Below, one piece after another: positions 52,562 to 62,442 of a DNA stretch of 64,000 nucleotides. Below the pieces are notes generated by a model, which saw only the letters and a list, made by a program, of their open reading frames with translations, had not been told where the DNA came from and searched no databases. The stretch covers positions 1-64,000 of the forward strand of contig NZ_QVMI01000020.1 of NCBI RefSeq assembly GCF_010500965.1. Reading direction: 5' to 3'. Source of the stretch: Bacteroides sp. 51. GTDB taxonomy: Bacteria > Bacteroidota > Bacteroidia > Bacteroidales > Bacteroidaceae. A program made the position numbers and the translations under genes. Numbering within the stretch: the stretch's first letter is position 1; the number at the start of each line of letters is the position of its first letter.

Positions 52562-52894
52562 ATGAAAGTAGAATTTATAGGCTATCTCGGTTCTGATGCT
52601 GAATATAGTAAAGAAGGAGATAAAGATGGAATCAAATTCCAAGTAGCTGAGACGAAACAAGGTAAACCCGATGCTGAGGGCAATAGGAAGGAATATACGC
52701 AATGGATTAATTGTTTCCGGCCCGTTGTATCTGAAGACTTACTTCGGACTTTAAAGAAAGGTACTCGTGTTTTTTCCCGTGGTTCTCTAAGATACAAAGC
52801 GTATGAGGGGAAGGATAAGAATTTAGGTGTCAGGCTAAACTGCCGGGTCACTGAACTGGAAATTCTATCGGTACCAAAGCATGAGGTTGAGTAA
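52562..52894 (+). CDS. Single-stranded DNA-binding-like protein 2
   Basis: 110 residues, clear SSB OB-fold (VEFIGYLGSDAEYS, YTQWINCFRPVVSEDLLRTL, LKKGTRVFSRGSLRYKAYEG). The start codon is contained in the recurrent TTTCCCTATTATG sequence. It differs from its neighbour by more than half of its residues, so the pair is an old duplication or two acquisitions. Confidence 0.82.
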   Translation: MKVEFIGYLGSDAEYSKEGDKDGIKFQVAETKQGKPDAEGNRKEYTQWINCFRPVVSEDLLRTLKKGTRVFSRGSLRYKAYEGKDKNLGVRLNCRVTELEILSVPKHEVE

Positions 52895-53137
52895 ACATCT
52901 CACTTCTAATATTTTATTTTTATTGGATCAGAAAGGCCCCTATCTACAATTACCCTTCTATTAATACTCTTCTTACTCTGGGCTAATTCAAGTGCACTTT
53001 ACAAATGTGTGCATTGACTTCTCTGAAATACCACAAGTTCTAACATGCTAATGATTAAGGAAAGAATAGTGTCTTTCCCTGTTATTATCCACTCTTTTTT
53101 GAGTGGTATTATATCAATTTAACAAAATTATAAAGTT

Positions 53138-53326
53138 ATGGGATTTAAAAAAAACAAAGAACCGCAGGCAAGGCGAAAGCCTGATATGAGCTGTAATGCG
53201 GATGATGTGCATGAACTCCTGGTTCAACTAAGGGAACGCGATCGAGGTAAAGTACCTGTTCGCTTGGATGCAAATACGATTGTGTTAACTCGCCCTAGGT
53301 GTCCAACAACACTTTCAAAGAAATGA
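53138..53326 (+). CDS. Small basic protein
   Basis: 62 residues, Arg/Lys-rich start (MGFKKNKEPQARRKPDMS) and a helical middle (DDVHELLVQLRERDRGK). It follows a 240-bp gap that contains a CCACTC-T6-GAGTGG hairpin (53089-53106). It overlaps the next gene (ATGA). Confidence 0.5.
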   Translation: MGFKKNKEPQARRKPDMSCNADDVHELLVQLRERDRGKVPVRLDANTIVLTRPRCPTTLSKK

Positions 53327-53469
53327 TTCTAACAGACCAGGAGAAAGATCTTCTTATATACCTGAAAAGGATAGGGAAGAAGATAGGATATGGTCTATTA
53401 ATCGTATCCGGCATCATGAGCGTGCTTTGGGCACTAATTTTTTTGATGGTGCATTTTGTAAACAAATGA
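53323..53469 (+). CDS. Very small single-pass membrane protein
   Basis: 48 residues, starting in an ATGA overlap with the previous gene and ending 4 bp before the OmpA-like lipoprotein gene. A charged N-terminal helix (DQEKDLLIYLKRIGKK) precedes one membrane helix (about 21-45). Confidence 0.55.
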   Translation: MILTDQEKDLLIYLKRIGKKIGYGLLIVSGIMSVLWALIFLMVHFVNK

Positions 53470-53473
53470 TTAT

Positions 53474-55522
53474 ATGAAAGATTTTAAAAACAAATTATTA
53501 ATTCTGGTTACCTGTGCTTCCTTGGTATTGAGTTGTAGTACGCCGTTGGTATCTGTCCTGGAGAAAGACAAGGAACGTGTACGACTGAATCAAGTACAGC
53601 GAAAGAAAGAGTCCGTTAAGCGATCTAATAAGGATTCTACTAAGGTCTATAGTAAAGATACGGAGAAATTATTGAAAGAAGGTTTCTTTGAATCGAAGGA
53701 TGAAAATGGTATGATGAATGTCTCTCTCGTTGATGTTCATGTCGTAGCAAAGAATAAGAATATTCCGGAACGTTCAGGGAAGGTAGCCATTGATTTTATG
53801 GTCAGTGTCCCGGCTAGCCTGGTAAATAACAAATGGCAAGTACATATTCTTCCTTTCGCATATAAGAACGGAAAGAAGATTCAGTTCGATAAGATCCTGG
53901 TATCAGGTGCTCAGTTTATGAAACAACAGGAAAAGGGTTACCAGATGTATCAGGACTTTCTGAATTCCATCATCCCGGATAGCACCTATATGCAACGTTT
54001 GTTTGATGAGAAAGGTTACCAAAAGGCGTTATTCCATTTGGAAGAGCAGTTTTATCAGGCGTGGATAAAAGAGGGGTTTTCTGCGTCCCGTTTTGTCGAT
54101 TGGAAAAACAGTTGGAACAAGAGAAATGCACTCTTTAATGGTATTATGGAACGTAACAAGGCATCTGTTACACCAACGAGCTGGAAAAATTCTTTTGCGG
54201 ATCATTGGCTGGAAAGGGGACTTGCTGCCCGTTCCGGGCTATGGACCGAGTTTCTTTCACCTGAATATACCTATGAGCAAAGAACAATCTCTTCGGAAGA
54301 CTCTATTGCGTTATCTAAGCGGTTTTTTGACTACAAGAGTATGTTAGAGAACGAGCGTAAAAAAGCTCTGGTAGACGAGAAATATAATGAATATGTTCGC
54401 TTCCCCCGTGAAGCTTGCCGTCTTGACACTGTCATTCGCAGCGGTAATAAGTTTGAGTATTATTATTCTCAGAATATTGATATTGATGAAAACATCAGAA
54501 AAATTGATGTGATGTTGGATGGAGAGGTTATTGCCCTGGATGAAAGTAAATATCAGTTTCCTCATAGCGACACGCTCACTTATTATATTTCATCCATGGT
54601 ACAGTTTCTGGATCCTGCACCTCGCTATAAACGCGTTATTATTTCACGTCAGGCACAAGCATCCATGCCTGCATATATCAATTTTGCTGCCGGCTCTGCC
54701 ACTTTTAGTGAATCGGTAGGAAACAATAAAGAGGAAATTGATCGTGTGCTTGAAACAATGCACAAGCTGACCTTTACCGGCGAACTTGTTCTTGACAGTG
54801 TAAACATGGTGGCGACTGCTTCTCCAGAAGGTAATAGCAGTACGAATTTGCGTTTATCAGAACTTCGGGCCCGGGAACTGAAGAATTACCTGGAAAAAAG
54901 GGTAGACGATTCCGAAACGATGGCGCTATTTCATCCTCGTGCACTTGGGGAAGATTGGACTAAACTCACAGAACTCATTCGTCATGATGATAATATCCGT
55001 AATACGGATGAGATTCTTGAAGTTATTGGTAGGGAAAAGAATGATGATGTTAGGGAACTGGCGCTCCGTAAATTTGCAGATTACTCCTACATACGCCAGG
55101 AGTTGTATCCAGAGCTTCGTGCAGTAAACTTCAACTTTCATCTACATCGACGTGAGATGGTGCAAGATACTATTGTGACCACTGTAATTGATACCACTTA
55201 CATGGATGCTGTGCAGCTCCTTGAAAACAGACAATATCGTGAGGCCCTCTCTGTATTATCAGAATATAATGATCGGAATACAGCGGTGTGTTTGATGAGT
55301 ATGGGATATGATAAACGAGCCATAAGCGTACTTGAGACTCTACCTCAAGATGATAATACCCTTTATTTACTTGCCATTCTTTACGTTCGTGAGAACCGTA
55401 TAAATGAAGCAATAAATTCATTTAGCCGGGCTTGTGAACTGGATATAAGCAAGTGGTATAGAGGAACTCTTGACCCCGAAATCCATAAACTGATAAATGA
55501 TCACAATTTAAATTTTGAATAA
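53474..55522 (+). CDS. OmpA-like lipoprotein of the fimbria-type set
   Basis: 682 residues. A lipoprotein signal ends LVLSC21. The central ~350 residues are unassigned, with helical and beta parts. About 400-560 contain an OmpA-type domain (INFAAGSATFSESVGNNKEE, LVLDSVNMVATASPEG, LRLSELRARELKNYLE), here with a long insertion. The end has TPR-like helices (about 590-665). Proteins of this form accompany DUF3575 and DUF5119 genes in Bacteroidota fimbrial operons and anchor or assemble the structure at the outer membrane. DUF5119 follows immediately. Confidence 0.78.
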   Translation: MKDFKNKLLILVTCASLVLSCSTPLVSVLEKDKERVRLNQVQRKKESVKRSNKDSTKVYSKDTEKLLKEGFFESKDENGMMNVSLVDVHVVAKNKNIPERSGKVAIDFMVSVPASLVNNKWQVHILPFAYKNGKKIQFDKILVSGAQFMKQQEKGYQMYQDFLNSIIPDSTYMQRLFDEKGYQKALFHLEEQFYQAWIKEGFSASRFVDWKNSWNKRNALFNGIMERNKASVTPTSWKNSFADHWLERGLAARSGLWTEFLSPEYTYEQRTISSEDSIALSKRFFDYKSMLENERKKALVDEKYNEYVRFPREACRLDTVIRSGNKFEYYYSQNIDIDENIRKIDVMLDGEVIALDESKYQFPHSDTLTYYISSMVQFLDPAPRYKRVIISRQAQASMPAYINFAAGSATFSESVGNNKEEIDRVLETMHKLTFTGELVLDSVNMVATASPEGNSSTNLRLSELRARELKNYLEKRVDDSETMALFHPRALGEDWTKLTELIRHDDNIRNTDEILEVIGREKNDDVRELALRKFADYSYIRQELYPELRAVNFNFHLHRREMVQDTIVTTVIDTTYMDAVQLLENRQYREALSVLSEYNDRNTAVCLMSMGYDKRAISVLETLPQDDNTLYLLAILYVRENRINEAINSFSRACELDISKWYRGTLDPEIHKLINDHNLNFE

Positions 55523-55523
55523 T

Positions 55524-56420
55524 ATGATGAAAGTAAAAGCAATTACAATGTCCGTCTGCGTGTTCTTTTCCCTATCATTCATTTCCTGTACAGATAAACT
55601 GTTCCCGGAGAAAGAATGGACAAAAGGGTTTCTAAGGGCAAACATATCGGAGGAAGGTGCATTTCCCTCTACAACAGAGGAGATACAAGTACGGTATTAT
55701 GACCTATATTCCGGAGATGAATATACCGACAAGTTTGGTGAACCGGATTATTTTGATGGGGAGAATAATTTCTTAAGCAAAATAAAAACGGGGGAATACC
55801 GTTTCCTTGCTTATAGTGCATTTAATGGCAAAGTAAGAAATACATCTGATATTGCTACGATTGAGGTTTATATGGATACAACCTATTTAGCGAAGTATGA
55901 TAGTTATGTCATTGCCAATAAGCAAAAACCTGTATTTACCGCTACTGAAACCGGCAAGATCCATCGTGAAGACACTACATATAGAAGTTTTGTCCTTACA
56001 CCGATGGTACAGAATATTACCGTTAATGTGACTGTGATGGGACTATCCAATAACCATCATATAAAATCAATAGAGGCTATGCTTTCCGGAGTAATCGTTG
56101 GCCGGAAGATACATACCAATCAGCCCATTCCTGAGTATAGCGGACTTATCTGCAATTTCGATGAGATTCAGCAAGATAAGTTTACTTCTTCCTCATGGGT
56201 GTTCGGTGTTTCCAATGCTGTTCCTAATATATTCAAAATACAGTGTATAGGAGATTCCTTTAACCATTATTCGGAAGTCGAACTTTCGGATGTCCTCACG
56301 GACTTTACCGCCGATGGCATGATTATCAACTTGGTAATTGAACTAGGGGAAAATATGGAGATGAAAGATATTTATATAGCTGATTGGGAAGATGTAGATC
56401 AGTCAGAAATCAAGTTTTAG
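55524..56420 (+). CDS. DUF5119 lipoprotein (fimbrial accessory)
   Basis: 298 residues from the ATG at 55524, 1 bp after the previous stop. A lipoprotein signal ends FISC22. The remainder follows the DUF5119/FimB-like pattern (YYDLYSGDEY, KTGEYRFLAYSAF, VLTPMVQNITVNVTVMGL). It is a probable minor or anchoring subunit of a fimbria-like structure, co-transcribed with the OmpA-like lipoprotein and followed by fimbrillins. Confidence 0.78.
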   Translation: MMKVKAITMSVCVFFSLSFISCTDKLFPEKEWTKGFLRANISEEGAFPSTTEEIQVRYYDLYSGDEYTDKFGEPDYFDGENNFLSKIKTGEYRFLAYSAFNGKVRNTSDIATIEVYMDTTYLAKYDSYVIANKQKPVFTATETGKIHREDTTYRSFVLTPMVQNITVNVTVMGLSNNHHIKSIEAMLSGVIVGRKIHTNQPIPEYSGLICNFDEIQQDKFTSSSWVFGVSNAVPNIFKIQCIGDSFNHYSEVELSDVLTDFTADGMIINLVIELGENMEMKDIYIADWEDVDQSEIKF

Positions 56421-56445
56421 TATTAATAATAAAAATTTTAAGAAA

Positions 56446-57390
56446 ATGAAAAAATTAGCAATTTTAAGTTTGTCAGTGTTTGTAACATTATTTTCAGCAT
56501 GTAGTAATGACGAGAAAGAACAGGGTACTCCTGAACTATCTGTAAATGCTTATATCAGTAGTCAAAAACAGGACACACGCGCAGAAAAGTCCGCATGGGC
56601 TGAAGGCGATCTGCTGGGTGTGTTTGTTTGTAATGGAACTCTTGATACTCCTTATCTAGGAAATGCTTCCCGTTATTTTAATACGGCGTTCAGACACAAC
56701 GGCAAAGCATTTGTTGGCAGCGAGGTTTACCTAAATGAAGAACTGGCAGAGGTGTATGCTTACTTCCCTTATTCTGCTGCAGCAACAAACGGCAAGGCTA
56801 TTCCCGTAGAGTCTACTACACAAACTGACTATCTGTATGGGCATTCACCCACACAAGCTAATATTTCTCAGAGGAATGTAAATCTTGAAATGAAGCACGC
56901 ACTTTCACAAGTGGTGTTCCGTCTCAAGAGATCAGCTTCATATAATGAAGGACCTTGTTCTATATCCGCGGTTACGATTGAGAATAACGATGCGAATAAT
57001 ATTTTCAAAACAACCGGTACTCTGGATCTTTCGACCGGTATTGTTACTGGTACTTCTACAGATGGTGTATTGAGTATGATACCAGGCAGTAAGGTTGATT
57101 TGACTGAGAGTTATCAGAATATCTCTAGCATTTGTTTACCAGTGAATTCAACACCGTCCAAAAATATCAAAGTGATCTTTACTATTGATGAACGCCAATT
57201 CAGATATGAGTTTGCTGCTGGCACCTCATGGCAACCTGCTACCCGCAATATCTATACACTGACTGTAGGAAATTCTGGTCTTGAGATTGGTGGCGGTGAT
57301 GGCGATGGCGACGGCAATGATGATGGAATTATAATCGAGCCTTGGGGTGATGGTGATAATACCGATATTTCCTTAGTTCCTATTCTTTGA
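56446..57390 (+). CDS. Fimbrillin-family lipoprotein
   Basis: 314 residues. A lipoprotein signal ends LFSAC19. Fimbrillin landmarks are WAEGDLLGVFV, EVYAYFPYSAAA, NLEMKHALSQVVFRLKRS and WQPATRNIYTLTV. The C-terminus is odd: a Gly/Asp run (GGGDGDGDGNDDG) followed by IEPWGDGDN. In polymerising fimbrillins the C-terminal strand is donated to a neighbour, so the acidic repeat could modify assembly. Predicted pilus-type subunit at the cell surface. Confidence 0.82.
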   Translation: MKKLAILSLSVFVTLFSACSNDEKEQGTPELSVNAYISSQKQDTRAEKSAWAEGDLLGVFVCNGTLDTPYLGNASRYFNTAFRHNGKAFVGSEVYLNEELAEVYAYFPYSAAATNGKAIPVESTTQTDYLYGHSPTQANISQRNVNLEMKHALSQVVFRLKRSASYNEGPCSISAVTIENNDANNIFKTTGTLDLSTGIVTGTSTDGVLSMIPGSKVDLTESYQNISSICLPVNSTPSKNIKVIFTIDERQFRYEFAAGTSWQPATRNIYTLTVGNSGLEIGGGDGDGDGNDDGIIIEPWGDGDNTDISLVPIL

Positions 57391-57419
57391 TCTTAACAAA
57401 CATTTACATGGTGAGAATC

Positions 57420-60400
57420 ATGAGATATTTATCCCTATTAATATGTTGTGCGCTGCTCTTCGTCTCATGCGAGACAGAGGATCGGGAAAATAATGTATCA
57501 AAGGGACAAGCTGTTTCATTTGTCCTTGATCCAAATACAAGGGCAAATGAAAAGGAATCATTTGAAGACGGAGATGCAATTGGTGTCTTCGTCTTGGATA
57601 AGTCCGTAGGAAATTCTTTGAAATCTATTGGTAATTATGCCGATAATAGAAAGTATATCTATAGCAGTGAGAAAGAATCCTTCGTCGCTAGTAGCATTAG
57701 CGAGATGATTGTAAATTATCCTGATTTAGATTTAGAATTCTACGTTTATTATCCCTATCGTAGCCAGATTATTGACGCCACAGATCTTCTTCACGTAATT
57801 GGTGGAACTGCAAAGGAAGATGACTTTCTTTATGCCGTTAATCGTGATTCTAATGGGGCGCAAAAAATTGGTATAACGTTTAAGCATCTCTTATCCAAGG
57901 TTCATGTAAAATATACATCTACCGAAAACAGAGATAAGAGCCTAATGTCTGTATATACCTATACAGATATGAAAATCAATCTTGCCACCGGCACGATTAG
58001 AACAGTCGAAAATGAGCGTTCAGATATCTTTCTTGAACGTGTAGAGACGAATGATTATGCCGGATTTATTGGTGTTGTTGCCCCACAGACGTGGTTAAAG
58101 AACGAAAAATTCGGGACGTTGACCTATTCAGGTATAGGTAGCTATCCCTTTTCTTTTTCTAAAGATCGGACTTTTGCTTCAGGGGAAGAGAACGAGGTGC
58201 TTTTTATGTCCCGGAGTTTTGATTATACATTTAGCGTTAGTCCAGAGGCAATTTCTACCCCTGCAAAAACATCCGATAATTTTGCTTTTGTGCTGTCTTC
58301 GACTAAATGCCAATCCATCAATGGAGTTGTAATTCCAGGTACAACGGAGCAAGTGTCTTCTTCAGTCCTTAGTAAACCAGATTGGGTAACGATAGCAGGT
58401 AATAATATTACTGTATCTGAAAACCAAGGTGCACTCCGTTCAGGCGATGTTGTATTTAAACAAGATGAATCAGGAAAAACCTCTACAATTACTATTACCC
58501 AAGATGGTGGTATAATTACCTATGGTGATTGGGTGGTTACAATTTCTGCAGATCCTACGACTATTGCGGCATCTGGTGGCAGCTCTACCCTGACTTATAC
58601 AGCAGTGCGTGATGTGATTACCAACGGTGCTGTTACAAGTACCGAAACGGCCGTTCCTGCAGTTAGCGGTAGTGCAACCGGCTTTTCCCTTTCAGGTCCG
58701 GTTATTATTACAGGTGACAATGTTGCCAGTACGACTGTCATTGCCAGCAATAACACGACCACTTCTTCCCGCAGTGTGACATACACGGCTACTCACAGTG
58801 GTAAGAGCGCGAACTGTACGATTACCCAGTCTGCGGGCAGTAAGTCCTACGACAGCTGGAGTGACTGGAGCGTGAGTGTATCTGCTAGTCCTACAACTAT
58901 TGGTGCTTCCGGCGGCACTTCAGCGATTACTGCTGCTGCTACCCGTACCCGTACGTGGACTTGGAATGGTGTTGCCGGTTCCGGTGGTACTGAGACAGAT
59001 AGTGGTACACCGTCACTCAGTGCCAGTGGATCCGGATTTAACCTGAGTGGTACTACACTCACTGCTAGCAATAATACGGGAAGCTCTTCACGTAGTTGCA
59101 CGGTAACTGCTACCCATGGTGGTAAGAGTGCAAATTGTACCGTTACCCAGACTGCAGGTACGACTACCTACGGTGATTGGGTTGTCACAATTTCAGCTAG
59201 TCCTACTACAATTGGTGCATCTGGTGGCAGCTCTACCCTGACTTATTCAGCAGTACGTGATGTAATCATCAACGGTGTTGTTACTGGTACTGATACGGCT
59301 GTTCCTACGATAAGTGGTAGTGCTGCCGGGTTTACCCAGTCGGGTGCTTCTGTAACTGTTAGCAATAACACCGCCACTTCCTCGCGTAGTGTAACTTATA
59401 CTGCCAGTCATGGTGGTAAGAGCGCGAACTGTACGATTACCCAGTCTGCGGGCAGTAAGTCCTACGACAGCTGGAGTGACTGGAGCGTGAGTGTATCTGC
59501 TAATCCTACAACTATTGGTGCATCCGGCGGTACTTCTGCTATTACTACTTCCGCTACCCGTACCCGTACGTGGACCTGGAATGGTGTTGGTGGTTCCGGA
59601 GGTATTGAGACTGATACGGCTACACCGTCACTCAGTGCCAGTGGTTCGGGCTTTAGTCTGAGCGGTACTACGCTGACTGCCAGCAATAACACTACCAGTT
59701 CCTCACGTAGTTGTACCGTAACTGCCACTTCTAATGGTAAGAGTGCGAGTTGTGTAGTTATCCAGAGTGGTGGTACTACTACCTACGGTGATTGGGTTGT
59801 TACGATCTCTGCCAGCCCTATTACAATTGGTGCATCCGGCGGCAGCTCTACGCTGACTTATTCGGCCGTACGTGATATACTTACCAATGGTGTTGTTACC
59901 GGTACTGACACGGCTGTTCCTACAGTTAGTGGTAGTGCTACCGGCTTTACTCGTTCAGGTACTATTGTAACGGCAAGTAATAACACTTCCGAGTCTTCCC
60001 GTAGTGTAACTTACACTGCCAGTCACGGTAGTAAGAGTGCTAGTTGTACAATTACCCAGAGTGGTGGTACTACAACATACGATGCCTGGAGTGATTGGGT
60101 TGTTACCATCTCTGCCAGTCCAACGACTATTTCCTCTAGCGGTGGTACGTCAACTTTGACTTACACAGCTATACGTACCCGTGATGTACTTGTTAATGGT
60201 GTTGTTACCGATACTGAAACCGATACTGCTACTCCTACTGTTAGTGGCAGCGCAACCGGCTTTACCCGTTCGGGTACTGTAGTAACTGTTAGCAATAATA
60301 CTTCCACTTCTTCCCGTAGCGTTACTTACGCTGCCAGTCATGGTGGTAAGAGTGCGAGTTGTACGATTATTCAGTCTGCCGGTAGTAAGTCCTACGACAG

Positions 60401-61652
60401 TTGGAGTGATTGGAGCGTGAGCGTTTCTGCTAATCCTTCTACTATCGGTGCATCCGGCGGTACTTCTACCATTACTGCTTCCGCTACGCGTACCCGTACG
60501 TGGACCTGGAATGGTGTTGGTGGTTCCGGTGGTACTGAAACTGATACGGCTACACCAACGCTGAGTGCCAGTGGTTCGGGCTTTAGCCTGAGCGGTACTA
60601 CGCTGACTGCCAGCAATAACACTACCAGTTCCTCGCGTACCTGTACGATTACTGCCACTTCCAATGGTAAGAGTGCAAGTTGTGTAGTTACCCAGACTGC
60701 AGGTACTACTACCTATGGTGATTGGGTTGTTACGATATCTGCCAGCCCTACTACTGTTGGTGCATCCGGCGGCAGCTCTACTCTGACTTATTCAGCAGTA
60801 CGTGATATACTTACCAATGGTGTTGTTACCGGTACTGACACGGCTGTTCCTACAGTTAGTGGTAGTGCTACCGGCTTTACCCGTTCGGGTACTGTAGTAA
60901 CTGTTAGCAATAATACTTCCACTTCTTCCCGTAGCGTTACTTACACTGCCAGTCATGGTGGTAAGAGTGCAAGCTGTACGATTACTCAGTCTGCCGGTAG
61001 TAAATCCTATGGTAGTTGGAGTGATTGGAGCGTGAGTGTTTCTGCTAATCCTTCTACTATCGGTGCATCCGGCGGTACTTCTGCCATTACTGCTTCCGCT
61101 ACACGTACCCGTACGTGGGCCTGGAATGGTGTTGGTGGTTCCGGAGGTACTGAGACTGATACGGCTACACCGACGCTGAGTGCCAGTGGTTCGGGCTTTA
61201 GCCTGAGCGGTACTACGCTGACTGCCAGCAATAACACTACCAGTTCCTCACGTAGTTGTACGGTAACGGCTACTTCTAATGGTAAGAGTGCGAGTTGTGT
61301 GGTTACGCAGACTGCAGCTACTATTAGTTATAGTGACTACATCTTTACTTTCTCAGATGGAACTACAAGTAAGTCATGGAGTAACGTTACGGCTACAGGT
61401 AGCAGTAATACTTACACAATCATTTCTACTCGTAAAGTAACCATTAATGGAAGTACTACTACTGAGACTGTAGAGTATAGTGGATCATCTAATGTGACAT
61501 GGGGAACTGTTTCAGGTTCGACAGTCACTGTATCGGATAATCCGAATACGACTCCGCGTAGTGGTGTTATAACCTTTACTCAGGCAGAATCGGGTAAAAC
61601 TATAACTGTGACTATCATTCAACAAAAGAAAAATTCAGTAATAATAGATTAA
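57420..61652 (+). CDS. Giant fimbrillin-type lipoprotein with alternating tandem repeats
   Basis: 1410 residues from the ATG at 57420, which gives a clean lipoprotein signal (MRYLSLLICC, then LFVSC17). The ATG at 57408 is possible, and the 57387 TTG is not needed. Residues about 20-260 resemble a fimbrillin domain (DGDAIGVFVLD, EFYVYYPYRSQ, GITFKHLLSKVHVKY). A BACON/Ig-like segment follows, then nine repeats of about 95-105 residues in the order A-B-A-B-A-C-B-A-B, and a last Ig-like domain with an AESGKTITVTI end. Likely an extended surface stalk or adhesin whose length can change by repeat recombination. Confidence 0.82.
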   Translation: MRYLSLLICCALLFVSCETEDRENNVSKGQAVSFVLDPNTRANEKESFEDGDAIGVFVLDKSVGNSLKSIGNYADNRKYIYSSEKESFVASSISEMIVNYPDLDLEFYVYYPYRSQIIDATDLLHVIGGTAKEDDFLYAVNRDSNGAQKIGITFKHLLSKVHVKYTSTENRDKSLMSVYTYTDMKINLATGTIRTVENERSDIFLERVETNDYAGFIGVVAPQTWLKNEKFGTLTYSGIGSYPFSFSKDRTFASGEENEVLFMSRSFDYTFSVSPEAISTPAKTSDNFAFVLSSTKCQSINGVVIPGTTEQVSSSVLSKPDWVTIAGNNITVSENQGALRSGDVVFKQDESGKTSTITITQDGGIITYGDWVVTISADPTTIAASGGSSTLTYTAVRDVITNGAVTSTETAVPAVSGSATGFSLSGPVIITGDNVASTTVIASNNTTTSSRSVTYTATHSGKSANCTITQSAGSKSYDSWSDWSVSVSASPTTIGASGGTSAITAAATRTRTWTWNGVAGSGGTETDSGTPSLSASGSGFNLSGTTLTASNNTGSSSRSCTVTATHGGKSANCTVTQTAGTTTYGDWVVTISASPTTIGASGGSSTLTYSAVRDVIINGVVTGTDTAVPTISGSAAGFTQSGASVTVSNNTATSSRSVTYTASHGGKSANCTITQSAGSKSYDSWSDWSVSVSANPTTIGASGGTSAITTSATRTRTWTWNGVGGSGGIETDTATPSLSASGSGFSLSGTTLTASNNTTSSSRSCTVTATSNGKSASCVVIQSGGTTTYGDWVVTISASPITIGASGGSSTLTYSAVRDILTNGVVTGTDTAVPTVSGSATGFTRSGTIVTASNNTSESSRSVTYTASHGSKSASCTITQSGGTTTYDAWSDWVVTISASPTTISSSGGTSTLTYTAIRTRDVLVNGVVTDTETDTATPTVSGSATGFTRSGTVVTVSNNTSTSSRSVTYAASHGGKSASCTIIQSAGSKSYDSWSDWSVSVSANPSTIGASGGTSTITASATRTRTWTWNGVGGSGGTETDTATPTLSASGSGFSLSGTTLTASNNTTSSSRTCTITATSNGKSASCVVTQTAGTTTYGDWVVTISASPTTVGASGGSSTLTYSAVRDILTNGVVTGTDTAVPTVSGSATGFTRSGTVVTVSNNTSTSSRSVTYTASHGGKSASCTITQSAGSKSYGSWSDWSVSVSANPSTIGASGGTSAITASATRTRTWAWNGVGGSGGTETDTATPTLSASGSGFSLSGTTLTASNNTTSSSRSCTVTATSNGKSASCVVTQTAATISYSDYIFTFSDGTTSKSWSNVTATGSSNTYTIISTRKVTINGSTTTETVEYSGSSNVTWGTVSGSTVTVSDNPNTTPRSGVITFTQAESGKTITVTIIQQKKNSVIID
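58518..61315 (+). repeat. Coding tandem repeats, A/B alternating type
   Basis: Nine units of about 300 bp. A units (TYGDWVVTISASPTTIGASG type) begin near 58518, 59166, 59781 and 60710. B units (SYDSWSDWSVSVSA type) begin near 58842, 59459, 60389 and 61004. One C unit (near 60075) is a hybrid with a DAWSDWVVTIS start. Neighbouring same-type units are nearly identical at DNA level over long stretches, so the pattern is a ~600-bp A+B higher-order repeat. Confidence 0.85.
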
Positions 61653-61653
61653 C

Positions 61654-62442
61654 ATGAAAAAATATGTATTTCCTATCCTCTGCTCCCTGGTGTTTTCCGC
61701 TTGTGGAAGTAGTGATCCTGATCCTACTGTTCAGGACGATGAGTTGAGTATTAGTTCATGTCATGTAGTAGTAAGCAATAACCTATCGGAGAATTTCAGC
61801 TCTCCGATAGGGCTATACATCCTTGATGGTAGCGGCCAGCCGTATGATCCTACTTCTTACAAGAACAGTGCTTCCCTGATATCAGGTAATTGGCTTGTCA
61901 GTACCCCGGTATATATTACCGGGGCGGGCAAGTTGTATGCCTATTATCCTTATTCTTCTTCAGATAACTTGCCATCCCTGAATGTAGATGTATCAAACCA
62001 GGTAGACCTTCTGTATAGCAAGAATCCGGTTTCTATTGGTTTTAACTCTTCTTCCCTATCCATTAAGTTATATCATGCTTTGAGCCAGCTTCAGGTTAGC
62101 GTTGAAGATGAAGAGATCTCCCAACTGTCTGTTCGTTTTCCATTGACAGGCAAGTTTAATATTATGTCAGGATTATATAGTGATTTAGTATATGGCCGGG
62201 CCAATAGTTCGACTGGTAAAATGCTTGTTATCCCGCATATCGCTTCTGGTGCGGAATTGGCGATCACTTTAAAGTCCGGTTCCCAGTATACTTACTCTTT
62301 GGATGGCAAAAGTTTCTCTGCAGGTGAGAATTATACTTATCAATTCAAACTTAGTGAATCAAAAGAGAAACTCGAGTTTCGGTCAATATCTGTGGAGGAC
62401 TGGGTAAGTGATTTTATTCATAAAGACTATTTAAAGAGATGA
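61654..62442 (+). CDS. Fimbrillin-family lipoprotein, small subunit
   Basis: 262 residues, starting 1 bp after the giant adhesin stop. A lipoprotein signal ends FSAC17. Fimbrillin landmarks LYAYYPYSSSD, SIKLYHALSQLQVSV and AGENYTYQFKLSE are present. It overlaps the TraE-like gene by 4 bp, which places this surface set in the transfer operon itself. Confidence 0.8.
   Translation: MKKYVFPILCSLVFSACGSSDPDPTVQDDELSISSCHVVVSNNLSENFSSPIGLYILDGSGQPYDPTSYKNSASLISGNWLVSTPVYITGAGKLYAYYPYSSSDNLPSLNVDVSNQVDLLYSKNPVSIGFNSSSLSIKLYHALSQLQVSVEDEEISQLSVRFPLTGKFNIMSGLYSDLVYGRANSSTGKMLVIPHIASGAELAITLKSGSQYTYSLDGKSFSAGENYTYQFKLSESKEKLEFRSISVEDWVSDFIHKDYLKR

Noticed and set aside
58595-61237. Several open frames of 60-90 codons on the minus strand under the giant adhesin
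   Set aside because: They repeat with the same period as the coding repeats and mirror the strongly biased codons of the adhesin. They are antisense shadows.
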